From NCBI GenBank assembly GCA_945889195.1, contig CAMDBB010000003.1:105605-169604 (forward strand): 64,000 nt of DNA, written 5' to 3'. This document shows positions 27,818-36,930 of this stretch, one piece after another; within the stretch, counting starts at the first letter, position 1, and each line of letters opens with the position of its first letter. Source of the DNA: Bifidobacterium breve (GTDB lineage: Bacteria > Actinomycetota > Actinomycetes > Nanopelagicales > Nanopelagicaceae). The position numbers were made by a program, and so were the translations under genes. Below the pieces are notes generated by a model that saw only the letters and a list, made by a program, of their open reading frames with translations, was not told the DNA's origin and did not search any database.

Positions 27818-30800
27818 TTAGGCTTCTTGACAGCCGTTTTCGTTGTGCGCGCCTTTGTCACAGCAGGAGATTTCTTCTGCTTCTGCTTAATCTCAGCAAG
27901 TATCCGGTCGAAGTCAAATTCCAGATCTTTAAAATCTTCAACAACTGGGGCAAGAATTGGGTGCCTACGGCGCCTTACTGCCCTTCGTGCGAGAAGTATT
28001 GCGATGCTTGCCAGGGCAACAACAGCGACTGTGGCAACTATTGCAGGTAAGGATTTAATTGAGTTATCTACGATCTCAGAAGAGACAATCTCATCAATTG
28101 CGTTACTCGATGCCTCAATATCTATCGCGGCATCTTCTGCTGCTGTGACCGCAAGATCATTGGTATCCGCAACTCTGTTTGCATTGTTTTCATCGCCTTG
28201 GAATCTGCTTACTGATAGCGCTGCCTTATCTGCAGCGGCCTTGGCTTTCTGGGCAGCAATTTGTGCAACGGTCAGTTTATTCTGAGTAGAAGTAGCTTGA
28301 GCTCTTGTGGTGCGCAGCTTCTCTTGGAGCTGATCACGAGTCTTCACAGCCGCCGCTAATTCATCTCTTTGGTCTGCTAGAACATCCTGTAGCGATCTAA
28401 TTCTGGTCTGTAGATCTTTACCCGTGGACACCTTTGCTTCAAGCGTTGCTTTGACCTTTTCGAAAATCGCCAGCGTTTTCTCCGCCTGTTTGCTCGCCTT
28501 CTCAACATCAGCTCTATCTCTGTTATATCGAGCAACTGCTTGATCCGCTAATTGCTTAAGCTTTGCGATATCTGTGGCGCTAGCGGCCATTTGCAGATTT
28601 GTGCCAACCTCAGCACTTGAAACTGTAAATGGCTTCTCAGTGCTTACTAAATTCTTGCTTCCGGATGCAACTCGGTATGCTTCAAGAGCATTTTCAGCAA
28701 TCTCTTTACTTCGGGCAGCAAGCGCTCGCTTTTCTGTGACAACTTTAAGAGCCATATCTGCCTCAGATTTAGCATCACTATAAGTTGAAATGTATGTGGA
28801 GATCTCAATTCTAATTTGCTCGTACTGTTTAATGAAGCTCTGCATCTTCTTCTCAGAGGTAGAAATCTCTTCTTTAATTCTTTCCTCAGCCTGTTTTTGA
28901 GATTCAATCTTCTTTGTAAAAGTGGCAACTTGTACAGTAACTTCCTCAAGGTCAGCGGCAACGATGGCTGCAGCTTTGGCCGCCTGGCGGGCTGCGGCTT
29001 TTGTATCTGCTAGAACTGCAGATGCAGCATCAGCCTTTTCAGAGGATGCGGTTGCCTTATTTCGATATTTTTCAACGTTGGCTTGTGCTTTAGATGCAAC
29101 TTTTTCAAGATCTGCCTTGATCTTGTCGATTAATTCCTGTGCCTTCTTTTTCGCGGCATCAATTGCAGCAGCAGCCTTAGCATCAGCAGCAGCTATTTCT
29201 GCCGCCGCCTTCTCAGCCAGTCGATCTGCTTCAGCTTTTGCAGCCTCCGCCTTCTTCCGAGCTTCATCTACCTTTGCTTGATCTGAGCCTTCTGCAGCTC
29301 TCTTTGCCTCATCCTCTTTCTGCTTTGCTTCCTCTTCCTTCTTGGCAGCTGCTAGCGCTTCAGCCTTTGCCTTATCTTCCGCGGCTTTCTTGAGCGTGGC
29401 TTCATCTGCTTCTTTCTTGGCAGCGGCAACTAAGAGTGAATATTCGCGATCTGTCATAGGTTTTGGTTTACCAGCAGCCTCTGCTGCAGCTCGTGCGGCA
29501 GCGGCAGCTTCAACGGCTCGTGCAGCAGCTGCAGCTTCTGCAGTTGCACGTGCTGCGGCTTCTACAGCAGCAGCAGCAGCGGCAGCAGCGGCCACAGCAG
29601 CAGCGGCGGCAGCATCTGCTAAATCTTGAGCCGCATTAGCTGCAGCTTGTGCTGATGCGGCGGCGTTAGATCCTGCATCAGATTGCCTATTGGCTTCTTG
29701 GAGAGAATTCAAGGCAGCCGCAGCAGCTTCGGCTGAATCACCGGAAGAGTTTGCAACATTACTTAAAGTTGTCGCAGCTGAGTTGAGAGCAGTAGAACGC
29801 GCAGCAGCCGCAGTGACGGCTGCATCTGCCGCAAGCTTTGCAGCAGCAATTGCCGCCAACTCTGCTTGGCGCGCTGCGTACTGGGCAGCTGCAGCCTTTG
29901 CATCATTTTCTAACTTGAGTTTTTCTTGCGCTGCAAGAACGGCGGCTGTATCTAGCAAAGTTTTTGTTGCTGCGGCACGAGCAGCGGCATCGGCTGCATC
30001 TTGAGCAATTTTGAGAGCAGCTGCAGCTGCAGCATCAGCACGTGCCTTCTCTGCCTCTGCTGCATCTTGACGCGCCTTTGCTTCAGCTGCCGCCGTTGCT
30101 GCTGCCGCTGCTGCCGCATCTGCTGTGGCCTTCGCGTTTGCTGCAGCCGTTGCCGCAGCATCTGCTGCAGCCTTATCCGACGCATCCTGATCACTCTGTG
30201 TCTTGGCAGTTAAATAAGCTTGGCGCAGATCATCTACTGTCGCGAATTTTGCTCCAACAAGTTCAGGTAAGAGATCATCTTCATAGTTTTCAACGGGAAT
30301 GAAGTTTCTTGAGATCAAAAGCGTGCCACCAGCTGCCTGGTATGTCGCTAGAGCTGATGCGGTTGTACCTGCAGATGCTGATGCCTTTCTTGCAGCTGCC
30401 GCTGCAGTTGCCGCTGCGGCAGTTTCTGCGGCATCAGCTGCAGCCTTTGCAGCCTTTGCAGCATCTTCGGCATCTTTCTTTGCATCAGCCTCCTCTTTGG
30501 CTCTGTCAAAGGCTGCTTTCTTTGCATCAATATCTGCCTGGAGCGCTGCCTGCTTCGCTTGGTATTCACGTAAAGCGGTAGCTGCTAACTCTTGCTGACG
30601 CAATACCTCTAGTCGTTGAGCCTCAACAGCAGCTTGCGCAAGTCGGATTTTTTCAGCTGCCGCTGCTTGTTCTTCTACTAATTTTCTTGCAGATTCCTCA
30701 GCCTTTAATTTTGCAGCAGCGATTTGATCCTTCTTAGCATTTTCTCTTTCAAGCGCCTGTGCGGCTGCCGTCTCTGCCTCGTCTTTTGCAATCTGCGCCT

Positions 30801-31137
30801 TACGCGCTGCTTCGACAGCGGCAGCAGCGGCAGCAGCAAAATCTGCTTGTGACCTTGCAGCGGCAACGGATGCGGCAATGGCATCTTGTTCTTCTTTATC
30901 CTGTTGCGCCTTGAGAGCTGCAGCATCTGCTGCAGCCTTCTGTTCATCTGCAACTCGCTTAGCCTCTTTCTGCGCTTCAACAACAGGATCTAGGCAATCT
31001 GGCAAATCTGGAGGATATGCAGCAGGGCCGATGCAATAGGTGGCAGCTGGAGCTGAAGTATTCGGCAGGTGCGCAAAGAGAAGTGAGAGCACAAGAACAC
31101 CTGTTGTTGTGACTATCTTCTTTCGCGCTAGTTGCAT
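27802..31137 (-). CDS. Giant alanine-rich coiled-coil protein with C-terminal membrane anchor
   Basis: This 1111-residue protein has a signal peptide (about 1-32), a short segment with two Cys (35 and 48), then about 950 residues dominated by Ala, Lys, Glu, Gln and Asp that should form long coiled coils. A small non-coil insertion lies at about 258-312 (TLLISRNFIPVENYEDDLLP). Near the C-terminus a membrane helix (IVATVAVVALASIAILLARR) is followed by a basic, probably cytosolic tail of about 55 residues. TolA-like in composition only. It is the last gene of an operon with a DUF4012 gene (sharing one base) and the phosphatase fusion. It may span the wall as a rod or tether. Function unknown. 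Confidence 0.75.
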   Translation of the reverse strand: MQLARKKIVTTTGVLVLSLLFAHLPNTSAPAATYCIGPAAYPPDLPDCLDPVVEAQKEAKRVADEQKAAADAAALKAQQDKEEQDAIAASVAAARSQADFAAAAAAAVEAARKAQIAKDEAETAAAQALERENAKKDQIAAAKLKAEESARKLVEEQAAAAEKIRLAQAAVEAQRLEVLRQQELAATALREYQAKQAALQADIDAKKAAFDRAKEEADAKKDAEDAAKAAKAAADAAETAAAATAAAAARKASASAGTTASALATYQAAGGTLLISRNFIPVENYEDDLLPELVGAKFATVDDLRQAYLTAKTQSDQDASDKAAADAAATAAANAKATADAAAAAAATAAAEAKARQDAAEAEKARADAAAAAALKIAQDAADAAARAAATKTLLDTAAVLAAQEKLKLENDAKAAAAQYAARQAELAAIAAAKLAADAAVTAAAARSTALNSAATTLSNVANSSGDSAEAAAAALNSLQEANRQSDAGSNAAASAQAAANAAQDLADAAAAAAVAAAAAAAAAVEAAARATAEAAAAARAVEAAAAARAAAEAAGKPKPMTDREYSLLVAAAKKEADEATLKKAAEDKAKAEALAAAKKEEEAKQKEDEAKRAAEGSDQAKVDEARKKAEAAKAEADRLAEKAAAEIAAADAKAAAAIDAAKKKAQELIDKIKADLEKVASKAQANVEKYRNKATASSEKADAASAVLADTKAAARQAAKAAAIVAADLEEVTVQVATFTKKIESQKQAEERIKEEISTSEKKMQSFIKQYEQIRIEISTYISTYSDAKSEADMALKVVTEKRALAARSKEIAENALEAYRVASGSKNLVSTEKPFTVSSAEVGTNLQMAASATDIAKLKQLADQAVARYNRDRADVEKASKQAEKTLAIFEKVKATLEAKVSTGKDLQTRIRSLQDVLADQRDELAAAVKTRDQLQEKLRTTRAQATSTQNKLTVAQIAAQKAKAAADKAALSVSRFQGDENNANRVADTNDLAVTAAEDAAIDIEASSNAIDEIVSSEIVDNSIKSLPAIVATVAVVALASIAILLARRAVRRRRHPILAPVVEDFKDLEFDFDRILAEIKQKQKKSPAVTKARTTKTAVKKPNQGKR

Positions 31138-32561
31138 TAGCAGCCACCTTTAATTGTCAGACTAGTTGGACGCACTAATGGCTGATCGACAAAAGTTATT
31201 TTACCGACCCCACCTGCAAAATTAGCGAGTAGCTCTTCACTCTCACCTGGGGCTAAATCAACATCTGCAACATAGATAGGACGACCACGCTCAGTAGATC
31301 CTCCACCTAAATTTTCTGTTCGGTTTTCACGCGAGACAGAGACCAAAACTGAGTTTGTCGGGCCGTAGATGAAAAGTTTAAAGCGATGTGCGCCGGTAAT
31401 TAAGTCGGCAGGTTTTCCTTTATCGGCTCGGGTCAGTACATATGCCGGCAATCCTTTTCCACTCTTGAGTGTATTTGTCACTCGTACACGCACTTGAGTC
31501 TGCGCGACTTTGTCGCATGATTTTGATTCAATCACTACATCGCGATCGAGATAGTAATCAAGTTTGCTGGCATCAATGTTCTGTATGACTGCGCGAAACT
31601 CGTTGTTTGGTGCCTTATCCAAGTATCCGCCTAAACGGATGGTGGCTAGCTCTCTCTCCGCGGGAGTATCTCGTGAATACATGAGAATTCGATTCTCCAG
31701 CAGCCCCTGTTTGATGGCCCGCACCATCTCAATTTTTGAATACTGCCCGCCAGTAATCTTGCTTGCTGCTGCATCTAAGATGTCGACGAGGTATTGCTTG
31801 CGGGCGTTATTGTCTTTTTCATATCTCTTATAGGCTTTCTGTAAAGTTTCACTCACCACATTGTCACTGGTGATAACTTCACCAGATTGCAAAGTGATTG
31901 GCCCAGTTGCCTTGAGGACATAACTCAGAGCGCTGGGATCAACGGCAATAACACCATCAAGCTGCTCTTCGAATTGCTTCTTCCATAAGCCCATCCAAAT
32001 CTCAGCTCCAAATGGAAAATGGGGTGAGAGATTGGAGTTCTGTAAAATAGCAGGATTTTTGCCATACAGTTTTGTAAATTCAGCAGGCACTTTCACCGGT
32101 ACATCTTTAAGCGAGTAGAGAACCGCGTTTGAGCCCGTGCGCACAACAGAGAAAGATGATTTATTGAGGTCAATAATGGCAAAGGCTCCCAAGATGCCAC
32201 CTGTGCCGCGGGCTTCTGCGCTATTTTGAAATGCGATCATGTATCTCTTCGGTGCATCAGCACCAACTAGCCAAGAGCTCGCGCGTATGACGGCAGTGAC
32301 CTCATCGCGTATCGGGTTAAAGTCCAGACCTGCTATCTGCGTAATCTGCTTCGCTACAGGAAAATTCAGGAGCCAGAAGAGGCGATCTACATCAGAGGCA
32401 AGGGCTGCAGACTGGTTATCAAGTGTGGCGCGGTCATATTCACCTGAAAGTTGTGCAACATAATCTCGAGCATGCATGTAGGTAAGAACTGATTGGGTAG
32501 TAAAGGCCAGCAGGTAAAGAACTGGAAGAAGAATGAGGACTTTGATAACTCTGCGCTTCAT
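31137..32561 (-). CDS. DUF4012 family extracytoplasmic protein
   Basis: A 474-residue protein with one N-terminal membrane helix (about 7-26) and a large external region. The DUF4012 block is visible at about 100-330: RYMIAFQNSAEARGTGGILG, DVPVKVPAEFTKLYG and GVIAVDPSALSYVLKATGPI. The family is often found in polysaccharide loci of Actinobacteria and Firmicutes, but its role is unknown. It overlaps the upstream phosphatase gene by four bases and shares one base with the downstream coiled-coil gene. All three are therefore one transcription unit tied to surface glycan export. Confidence 0.82.
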   Translation of the reverse strand: MKRRVIKVLILLPVLYLLAFTTQSVLTYMHARDYVAQLSGEYDRATLDNQSAALASDVDRLFWLLNFPVAKQITQIAGLDFNPIRDEVTAVIRASSWLVGADAPKRYMIAFQNSAEARGTGGILGAFAIIDLNKSSFSVVRTGSNAVLYSLKDVPVKVPAEFTKLYGKNPAILQNSNLSPHFPFGAEIWMGLWKKQFEEQLDGVIAVDPSALSYVLKATGPITLQSGEVITSDNVVSETLQKAYKRYEKDNNARKQYLVDILDAAASKITGGQYSKIEMVRAIKQGLLENRILMYSRDTPAERELATIRLGGYLDKAPNNEFRAVIQNIDASKLDYYLDRDVVIESKSCDKVAQTQVRVRVTNTLKSGKGLPAYVLTRADKGKPADLITGAHRFKLFIYGPTNSVLVSVSRENRTENLGGGSTERGRPIYVADVDLAPGESEELLANFAGGVGKITFVDQPLVRPTSLTIKGGC

Positions 32562-33415
32562 GCGGATATCACCGTAAATTCATCAGCCATATATGAGGCA
32601 AGGTAGGAGTCAGCAAGACGTCGAGCACGCGAGTGGCGAGGAGCGGTGATGATCACAACCGGTGCCTGCTCTGCTAACTGCTGAATCCATTTACGCCAGC
32701 TAGGGGAGAGGAAGTATCTCTCTGGAAAATCAACCTGACGAGGATGGGTCAATATCTGCTGAGTATTCACGACCGGTGTCTCAAGTAGTCCTATCTGATC
32801 GACATCAAAGAAAATAGGCTCGAGCCCCAGATCTTCTATCTCATTAATTATCGGTGCCCGTAAATCACCATCAACCAATATCGCACCTTCTGAAATGCGC
32901 GCCATCTGCGCATGGGCCAGTGCAACTCCTAAGTCGCTCACGCCATGAGGTATCACTACATGAATATTATGAGCGTGGGGAAAACCCTTCGCATCCAGTG
33001 CAGCACGCAGCGTCAGCGCACCCACCTTGCCAAGTTCACGACTCATCGCATCAGGCAAAAGTCCAACTGGATCAATAGGGACAAAATCTTTATCTTCGAC
33101 AATCTCTTCATAACTACGCAGCGCACCGTGATATCCCAGATTGCGAATGACATCGCTCTGCGAATCTTCTGCTGTGATAATCAAATCTGCGGATTGGATA
33201 TCAGCTGATGCTTTACTTAAACTCTTTGATGTGCTCTGCGTAATCGGCACGCGCCAATTCTTAGCAATCTCAACGACGGCTTCCAGAATCGGTGTGCCAT
33301 CAATGGCTGTCACCCCAGTTGATGAAATCTGATCTTCGGGGAAGTTACGCTCAAGGACAGCCTGAGCAAAGGGCGAACGCGCTTGGTTCATTCTGCAGAC
33401 AGTGACAATGCGCAT
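32558..33415 (-). CDS. Low-molecular-weight Tyr phosphatase fused to a degenerate BY-kinase-like domain
   Basis: Residues 1-148 are an LMW-PTP (Wzb-like): P-loop CRMNQARSP with Cys7 and Arg13, and general acid Asp115 in PIDPVG. Residues about 150-285 resemble the CpsD/CapB BY-kinase fold: IHVVIPHGVSDLGVALAHAQ stands where Walker A should be, AILVDGDLRAP (178-188) matches Walker A', and VVIITAPRHSRARRLADSYL matches the Walker B region. The GK(S/T) of Walker A is gone and the Walker B Asp is Thr, so kinase activity is unlikely. It lies divergent to vanZ and the active BY-kinase gene. It probably dephosphorylates that kinase. The pseudo-kinase reading is inference from motif alignment by eye. 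Confidence 0.72.
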   Translation of the reverse strand: MRIVTVCRMNQARSPFAQAVLERNFPEDQISSTGVTAIDGTPILEAVVEIAKNWRVPITQSTSKSLSKASADIQSADLIITAEDSQSDVIRNLGYHGALRSYEEIVEDKDFVPIDPVGLLPDAMSRELGKVGALTLRAALDAKGFPHAHNIHVVIPHGVSDLGVALAHAQMARISEGAILVDGDLRAPIINEIEDLGLEPIFFDVDQIGLLETPVVNTQQILTHPRQVDFPERYFLSPSWRKWIQQLAEQAPVVIITAPRHSRARRLADSYLASYMADEFTVISA

Positions 33416-33421
33416 AAGTTA

Positions 33422-33427
33422 AGGTTA
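33422..33427 (-). promoter_or_regulatory. -10 element TAACCT for the phosphatase operon
   Basis: On the minus strand TAACCT ends six bases before the ATG at 33415, and no Shine-Dalgarno sequence is seen. It would start a leaderless three-gene message of about 5.6 kb. Confidence 0.45.
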
Positions 33428-33452
33428 CTTGGTGAAGCCAAAGGAGAAGTAC

Positions 33453-33866
33453 GTGCGAAAGAGAGATATAGCTGCAGCTGCGCTAACGCTCTATCTCCTC
33501 GTGCTCTCACTCTTTGTCCTCTTTCCACGGCCGATTCTTGAATCAGGTGATCCCTCACAAATTGCTGAGTATTTACGCACCCATGCAAATTTCTTCTACA
33601 AAATTCTCTACGCTGACACCCACCTTGTTGCCCTCGGCAACTTCTTCATGTTGGCTCCCTTCCCAGTGATCTTCACGGCAATCTTCGAAAAGGTGAGCCT
33701 CTACAAAGTTTTTCTCGCAGGCGTTGCCCTCTCTGCCTCCTTTGAGTTGGTTCAATTAGCCATTCCAGGACGCGTGAGCGACTGGATTGATTTCGTATCC
33801 AACTCGCTCAGCCTCCTCATGGGTATTGCAATAGTTCGGTTTTTACGCAGGAGAAAGTCCGCATAG
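33453..33866 (+). CDS. VanZ-family membrane protein
   Basis: A membrane protein of 137 residues with four hydrophobic helices. The VanZ signature appears as NFFMLAPFPV, SASFELVQLAIPGRVSDWID and FVSNSLSLLMG. VanZ proteins are often linked to glycopeptide resistance or cell-envelope loci, with unknown mechanism. The GTG at 33453 is chosen because AAGGAG lies six bases upstream (33441-33446); the frame is open back to TTG at 33429. It precedes the BY-kinase gene by 110 bases on the same strand. Confidence 0.82.
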   Translation: MRKRDIAAAALTLYLLVLSLFVLFPRPILESGDPSQIAEYLRTHANFFYKILYADTHLVALGNFFMLAPFPVIFTAIFEKVSLYKVFLAGVALSASFELVQLAIPGRVSDWIDFVSNSLSLLMGIAIVRFLRRRKSA

Positions 33867-33867
33867 A

Positions 33868-33887
33868 AAAGGTAAAAACCGACCTTT
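33868..33887 (+). terminator. Weak hairpin after vanZ
   Basis: AAAGGT and ACCTTT form a 6-bp stem with an 8-base loop, followed by AAATATTT. It is a weak candidate terminator between vanZ and the BY-kinase gene. Confidence 0.3.
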
Positions 33888-33976
33888 AAATATTTGCCCT
33901 GGTGCTCTTTACGCTCACCCTGCATAGCCTTTACCCATAGCAAGAGCCAAATCTAGGGCTAGCGATGGGGGTGAGC

Positions 33977-35503
33977 ATGGAGCTAATTCAATACTGGCGC
34001 CTGATTGTTCAAAACCGCATCATCATCGGAGCAAGCACGCTCGTTGGTTTGATTATTGCTGCAGCAATTACATTCACAACAACTCCAACATACGAATCAC
34101 AAGCGCAAATATTTGTCTCAACTCCTGCATCAACGCTTGATATTTCAGCGCTCGCAACTGGATCATCATTTTCACAACAGCGCGTCAAGTCCTATGCACA
34201 AATTGTTAACAGTCCTATCACGCTTGAGCCCGTCATTGATCGCCTCAATTTGGATATGACAACTTCTGAATTAGGCGCGATGATTTCTGCATCTGCTCCG
34301 CTCGACACAGTTCTTATCTCGCTGACAGTGACAGATATCAATGCGCAGCGTGCATCTGATATCGCCAACGCTGTGGCCGATCAGTTTGGTGTGACTATCG
34401 GAGATCTTGAACTCAATGGCATCGGTGTTGATTCACCTGTGAAGGTCTCTACCGTCAAGGGAGCTATTCCTGCTGATGCACCTGCATCTCCAAAGAAGGC
34501 AATTAATTTAGCCCTTGGTTTATTGCTCGGCTTTGGTCTCGGCATTGGCTTAGCCTCCCTTCGCAAGCTCCTTGATAACACTGTCAAGAATGAAGATGAT
34601 TTACTTGGAACACCACTCCTTGCTGCAATCGGATTTGATGAGATTGCCGATGAAAAGCCACTGGTAACTCAGATTGGCCGCTACGCAGCCCGCACAGAAG
34701 CTTTCCGCACTTTGCGCACAAACTTGCAGTTCCTTAATCCAGATGCGCACCCACAAGTCATTGTGATGACATCTGCTCTTCCTAATGAGGGAAAGACAAC
34801 ATCTTCCATCAACCTTGCTCTTTCGCTTGCGCAAGCAGGTGCCAAAGTGATTCTCGTTGAAGCAGATCTACGACGCCCTAAGGTGCCGCTCTACCTTGAA
34901 ATGTCATCAATGTCTGAAGGCTTGAGTGATCTCATCTCTGGGCCAAAGAAGTTGACCCCACAAGGCATCAAAGCTGCGCTCCACCCCTATGAATCAACAG
35001 GGTTAAAAGTCTTACTTGCAGGCAAGATTCCACCGAATCCTTCAGAGCTATTGAGTTCACATAAGTTTGAAGAGTTGATTGATCTTCTACGCAAGCAATT
35101 TGAGTATGTCATCATCGATTGCCCACCGTTACTACCTGTCACAGATGCAGCAATCGTCTCTGCCAAAGCAGATGGCTGTGTTCTGGTCGTTCACGCTGGA
35201 GTTACTAAGCGCCCACACTTCATCGGCTCGCGAGATGCAGTTAAAGCCGTGGGTTCAATAATCCTGGGTGTAATCATTAACAAGATTCCAGAATCATCTC
35301 TTGAATACGAGTATGGCTATCGTTATGGCTATCCACGCTACTACGGCGCTAACTATCGCCCATACGCCAAGCGTGGGTCTGAAGAAGGTCAATATGCGCC
35401 AAGCGCTGATGTGTTATCTCGTCAAGCGTTAGAAGAGAATTTCCGCCACATCAAGGGGGCGCGCTTTAAGGAAGAGCTAAAGCGCCAAGATAAGAAGTCT
35501 TAG
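33977..35503 (+). CDS. BY-kinase with Wzz domain (polysaccharide chain-length regulator)
   Basis: A 508-residue Wzc/CapAB-like protein. The Wzz domain runs from about 1-200 with helices near 17-37 and 175-195. The tyrosine kinase domain has Walker A SALPNEGKTTSSINLALSL, Walker A' VILVEADLRRP and Walker B YVIIDCPPLLPVTDA. A cluster of ten Tyr residues between about 444 and 478 (EYEYGYRYGYPRYYGANY) is the likely autophosphorylation site, followed by a charged tail. It controls chain length and export of the Wzx/Wzy polymer. The ATG at 33977 follows GGGGGTGA; 33965 is an alternative. The Tyr phosphatase fusion lies 0.5 kb away, divergent. Confidence 0.9.
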   Translation: MELIQYWRLIVQNRIIIGASTLVGLIIAAAITFTTTPTYESQAQIFVSTPASTLDISALATGSSFSQQRVKSYAQIVNSPITLEPVIDRLNLDMTTSELGAMISASAPLDTVLISLTVTDINAQRASDIANAVADQFGVTIGDLELNGIGVDSPVKVSTVKGAIPADAPASPKKAINLALGLLLGFGLGIGLASLRKLLDNTVKNEDDLLGTPLLAAIGFDEIADEKPLVTQIGRYAARTEAFRTLRTNLQFLNPDAHPQVIVMTSALPNEGKTTSSINLALSLAQAGAKVILVEADLRRPKVPLYLEMSSMSEGLSDLISGPKKLTPQGIKAALHPYESTGLKVLLAGKIPPNPSELLSSHKFEELIDLLRKQFEYVIIDCPPLLPVTDAAIVSAKADGCVLVVHAGVTKRPHFIGSRDAVKAVGSIILGVIINKIPESSLEYEYGYRYGYPRYYGANYRPYAKRGSEEGQYAPSADVLSRQALEENFRHIKGARFKEELKRQDKKS

Positions 35504-36930
35504 TAAGCGCCCTTACCTTTAAAGACCGCTCCAACTGTGGAGACGATAATCCACAGGTCTCGCGTAAAGCTCCAATTGATAAGGTAGTTGAGATCTAGCG
35601 CCACGCTGGTGCGCAAATCTAAATCTGAACGCCCAGAAATCTGCCAAGGACCGGTGATACCAGGCTTGGCAATCAAGCGACGCTCATAGATGGAGTTATA
35701 AACACTTACCTCACTAGGAAGTGCTGGGCGTGGACCCACCACAGACATGCTGTTGTTGATGACATTGAGGAACTGCGGCAATTCATCAAGTGAATACTTG
35801 CGCAAGATTCGACCCACGGGGGTCACGCGAGGGTCCTGGCGGTTCTTAAAGAGCACGTGATCGGATGCATGGATATTTTCAACCTCATGCACAATCTTGT
35901 CGGCATCCTTAACCATGGAGCGAAACTTGTAGAACTTAAATGTTCTGCCGTTAAGCCCCACACGCTTCTGTGAATAGAAGATGGGCCAGCCGCTGCTGAC
36001 TAACACAGCAAGCCCAATGGCAATAAATACTGGGCTCAAAAGGACCATCAAAGAGATAGCGAAGACCAAGTCGAAAGCTCGCTTGAGAATGCGCCAAGGC
36101 AGTGAAATTTCAGATTTCTCAAAGGTGAGGAAGGGGATTCCTTCTTGTGGTGAAGGAATCAGCCAGTAGCCTAGATTTCCTGAATCAAGCGGAATCCAGT
36201 TCACATGGATATCAAGATCTTCGCAGTAGTGGATGAATTTAGAGAAGTTTGGGTCAGATTCCATGCCCGGCAGAAGTAGGACTTCGGTGATCTTCTTATA
36301 ACGAAGTAGCTTGTCAAACTCCTCAACCCAGGCGCTATTTATCTCTGAGCACACAAGACGAGATGCGATAGTAAAGCCAAGGGTGCGATGCTGAATTAAC
36401 CAGTCGCTATGTTGCTCTAGCTCTCCCTTATCTCGCCCAACAATCATCATGTTAGATGAGACCTTCTTCTTCAGAATCAACGGGCGAAGAACCAGTCCAT
36501 AGACGCTAATGCGCATAACAAAGAGATAGACGATTCCACTACCAAGCATGACAAGAAAGACTGAACGCGAGAAAGAAGCCTTCAGGATAAATGAGAGGAA
36601 GCCAAGAACGAAGAAGTAAGTCACAGATCTCTTGATAATCATTCGTAGGTTAAATACCACTAACGTGGCATGATTAAAGCGGTATGTGCCAGTTGCAATC
36701 AGCAACCCAATCCACGCAATCACCAAAACCGTCAAGATGCCGCGGTACTCAAATTGGGCGATAGCCGGCTTTCCATCAACCATGGTGGCTGAATCTGGAA
36801 ATCTAAAGTTGTAGGCAGTAACTGCAGAGAGTGCGATCGCGAAACTATCAGGAATGAGCATAAGAGCAAGAATCGTCACTTGCTGCGCATTGGACTTTTC
36901 CTTGATACGTTGAAGTAGAGTCTTTTTCAA
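35500..36930 (-). CDS. Polyprenyl glycosylphosphotransferase (initiating sugar transferase)
   Basis: A 476-residue membrane enzyme of the WbaP/CpsE family that puts the first sugar-phosphate on undecaprenyl phosphate. About five membrane helices lead to a CoA-binding-like cytosolic domain (about 165-260), then a re-entrant helix and the bacterial sugar transferase domain with SQKRVGLNGRTFKFYKFRSM, RKYSLDELPQFLNVI, VGPRPALP and KPGITGPWQISGRS. The sugar is unknown. It is the last gene of a four-gene operon with a response regulator and two membrane sensors, with four-base overlap to the kinase gene. Its 3' end overlaps that of the BY-kinase by four bases. Confidence 0.92.
   Translation of the reverse strand: MKKTLLQRIKEKSNAQQVTILALMLIPDSFAIALSAVTAYNFRFPDSATMVDGKPAIAQFEYRGILTVLVIAWIGLLIATGTYRFNHATLVVFNLRMIIKRSVTYFFVLGFLSFILKASFSRSVFLVMLGSGIVYLFVMRISVYGLVLRPLILKKKVSSNMMIVGRDKGELEQHSDWLIQHRTLGFTIASRLVCSEINSAWVEEFDKLLRYKKITEVLLLPGMESDPNFSKFIHYCEDLDIHVNWIPLDSGNLGYWLIPSPQEGIPFLTFEKSEISLPWRILKRAFDLVFAISLMVLLSPVFIAIGLAVLVSSGWPIFYSQKRVGLNGRTFKFYKFRSMVKDADKIVHEVENIHASDHVLFKNRQDPRVTPVGRILRKYSLDELPQFLNVINNSMSVVGPRPALPSEVSVYNSIYERRLIAKPGITGPWQISGRSDLDLRTSVALDLNYLINWSFTRDLWIIVSTVGAVFKGKGAY

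Noticed and set aside
29400..30500. Short repeated units that might look like a CRISPR or tandem repeat
   Set aside because: They are low-complexity Ala codons of variable period with no unique spacers.
28900..30600. Long open frames on both strands within the coiled-coil gene
   Set aside because: They arise from repeated GCA/GCT Ala codons, whose complement is open in other frames (Ala/Ser-rich or Leu/Gln-rich shadows).
33870..33882. 13-base AGGTAAAAACCGA also present inverted at 40728-40740, bracketing the regulator operon
   Set aside because: One copy is coding DNA at the end of a glycosyltransferase; 13-base matches are expected by chance many times in 64 kb.
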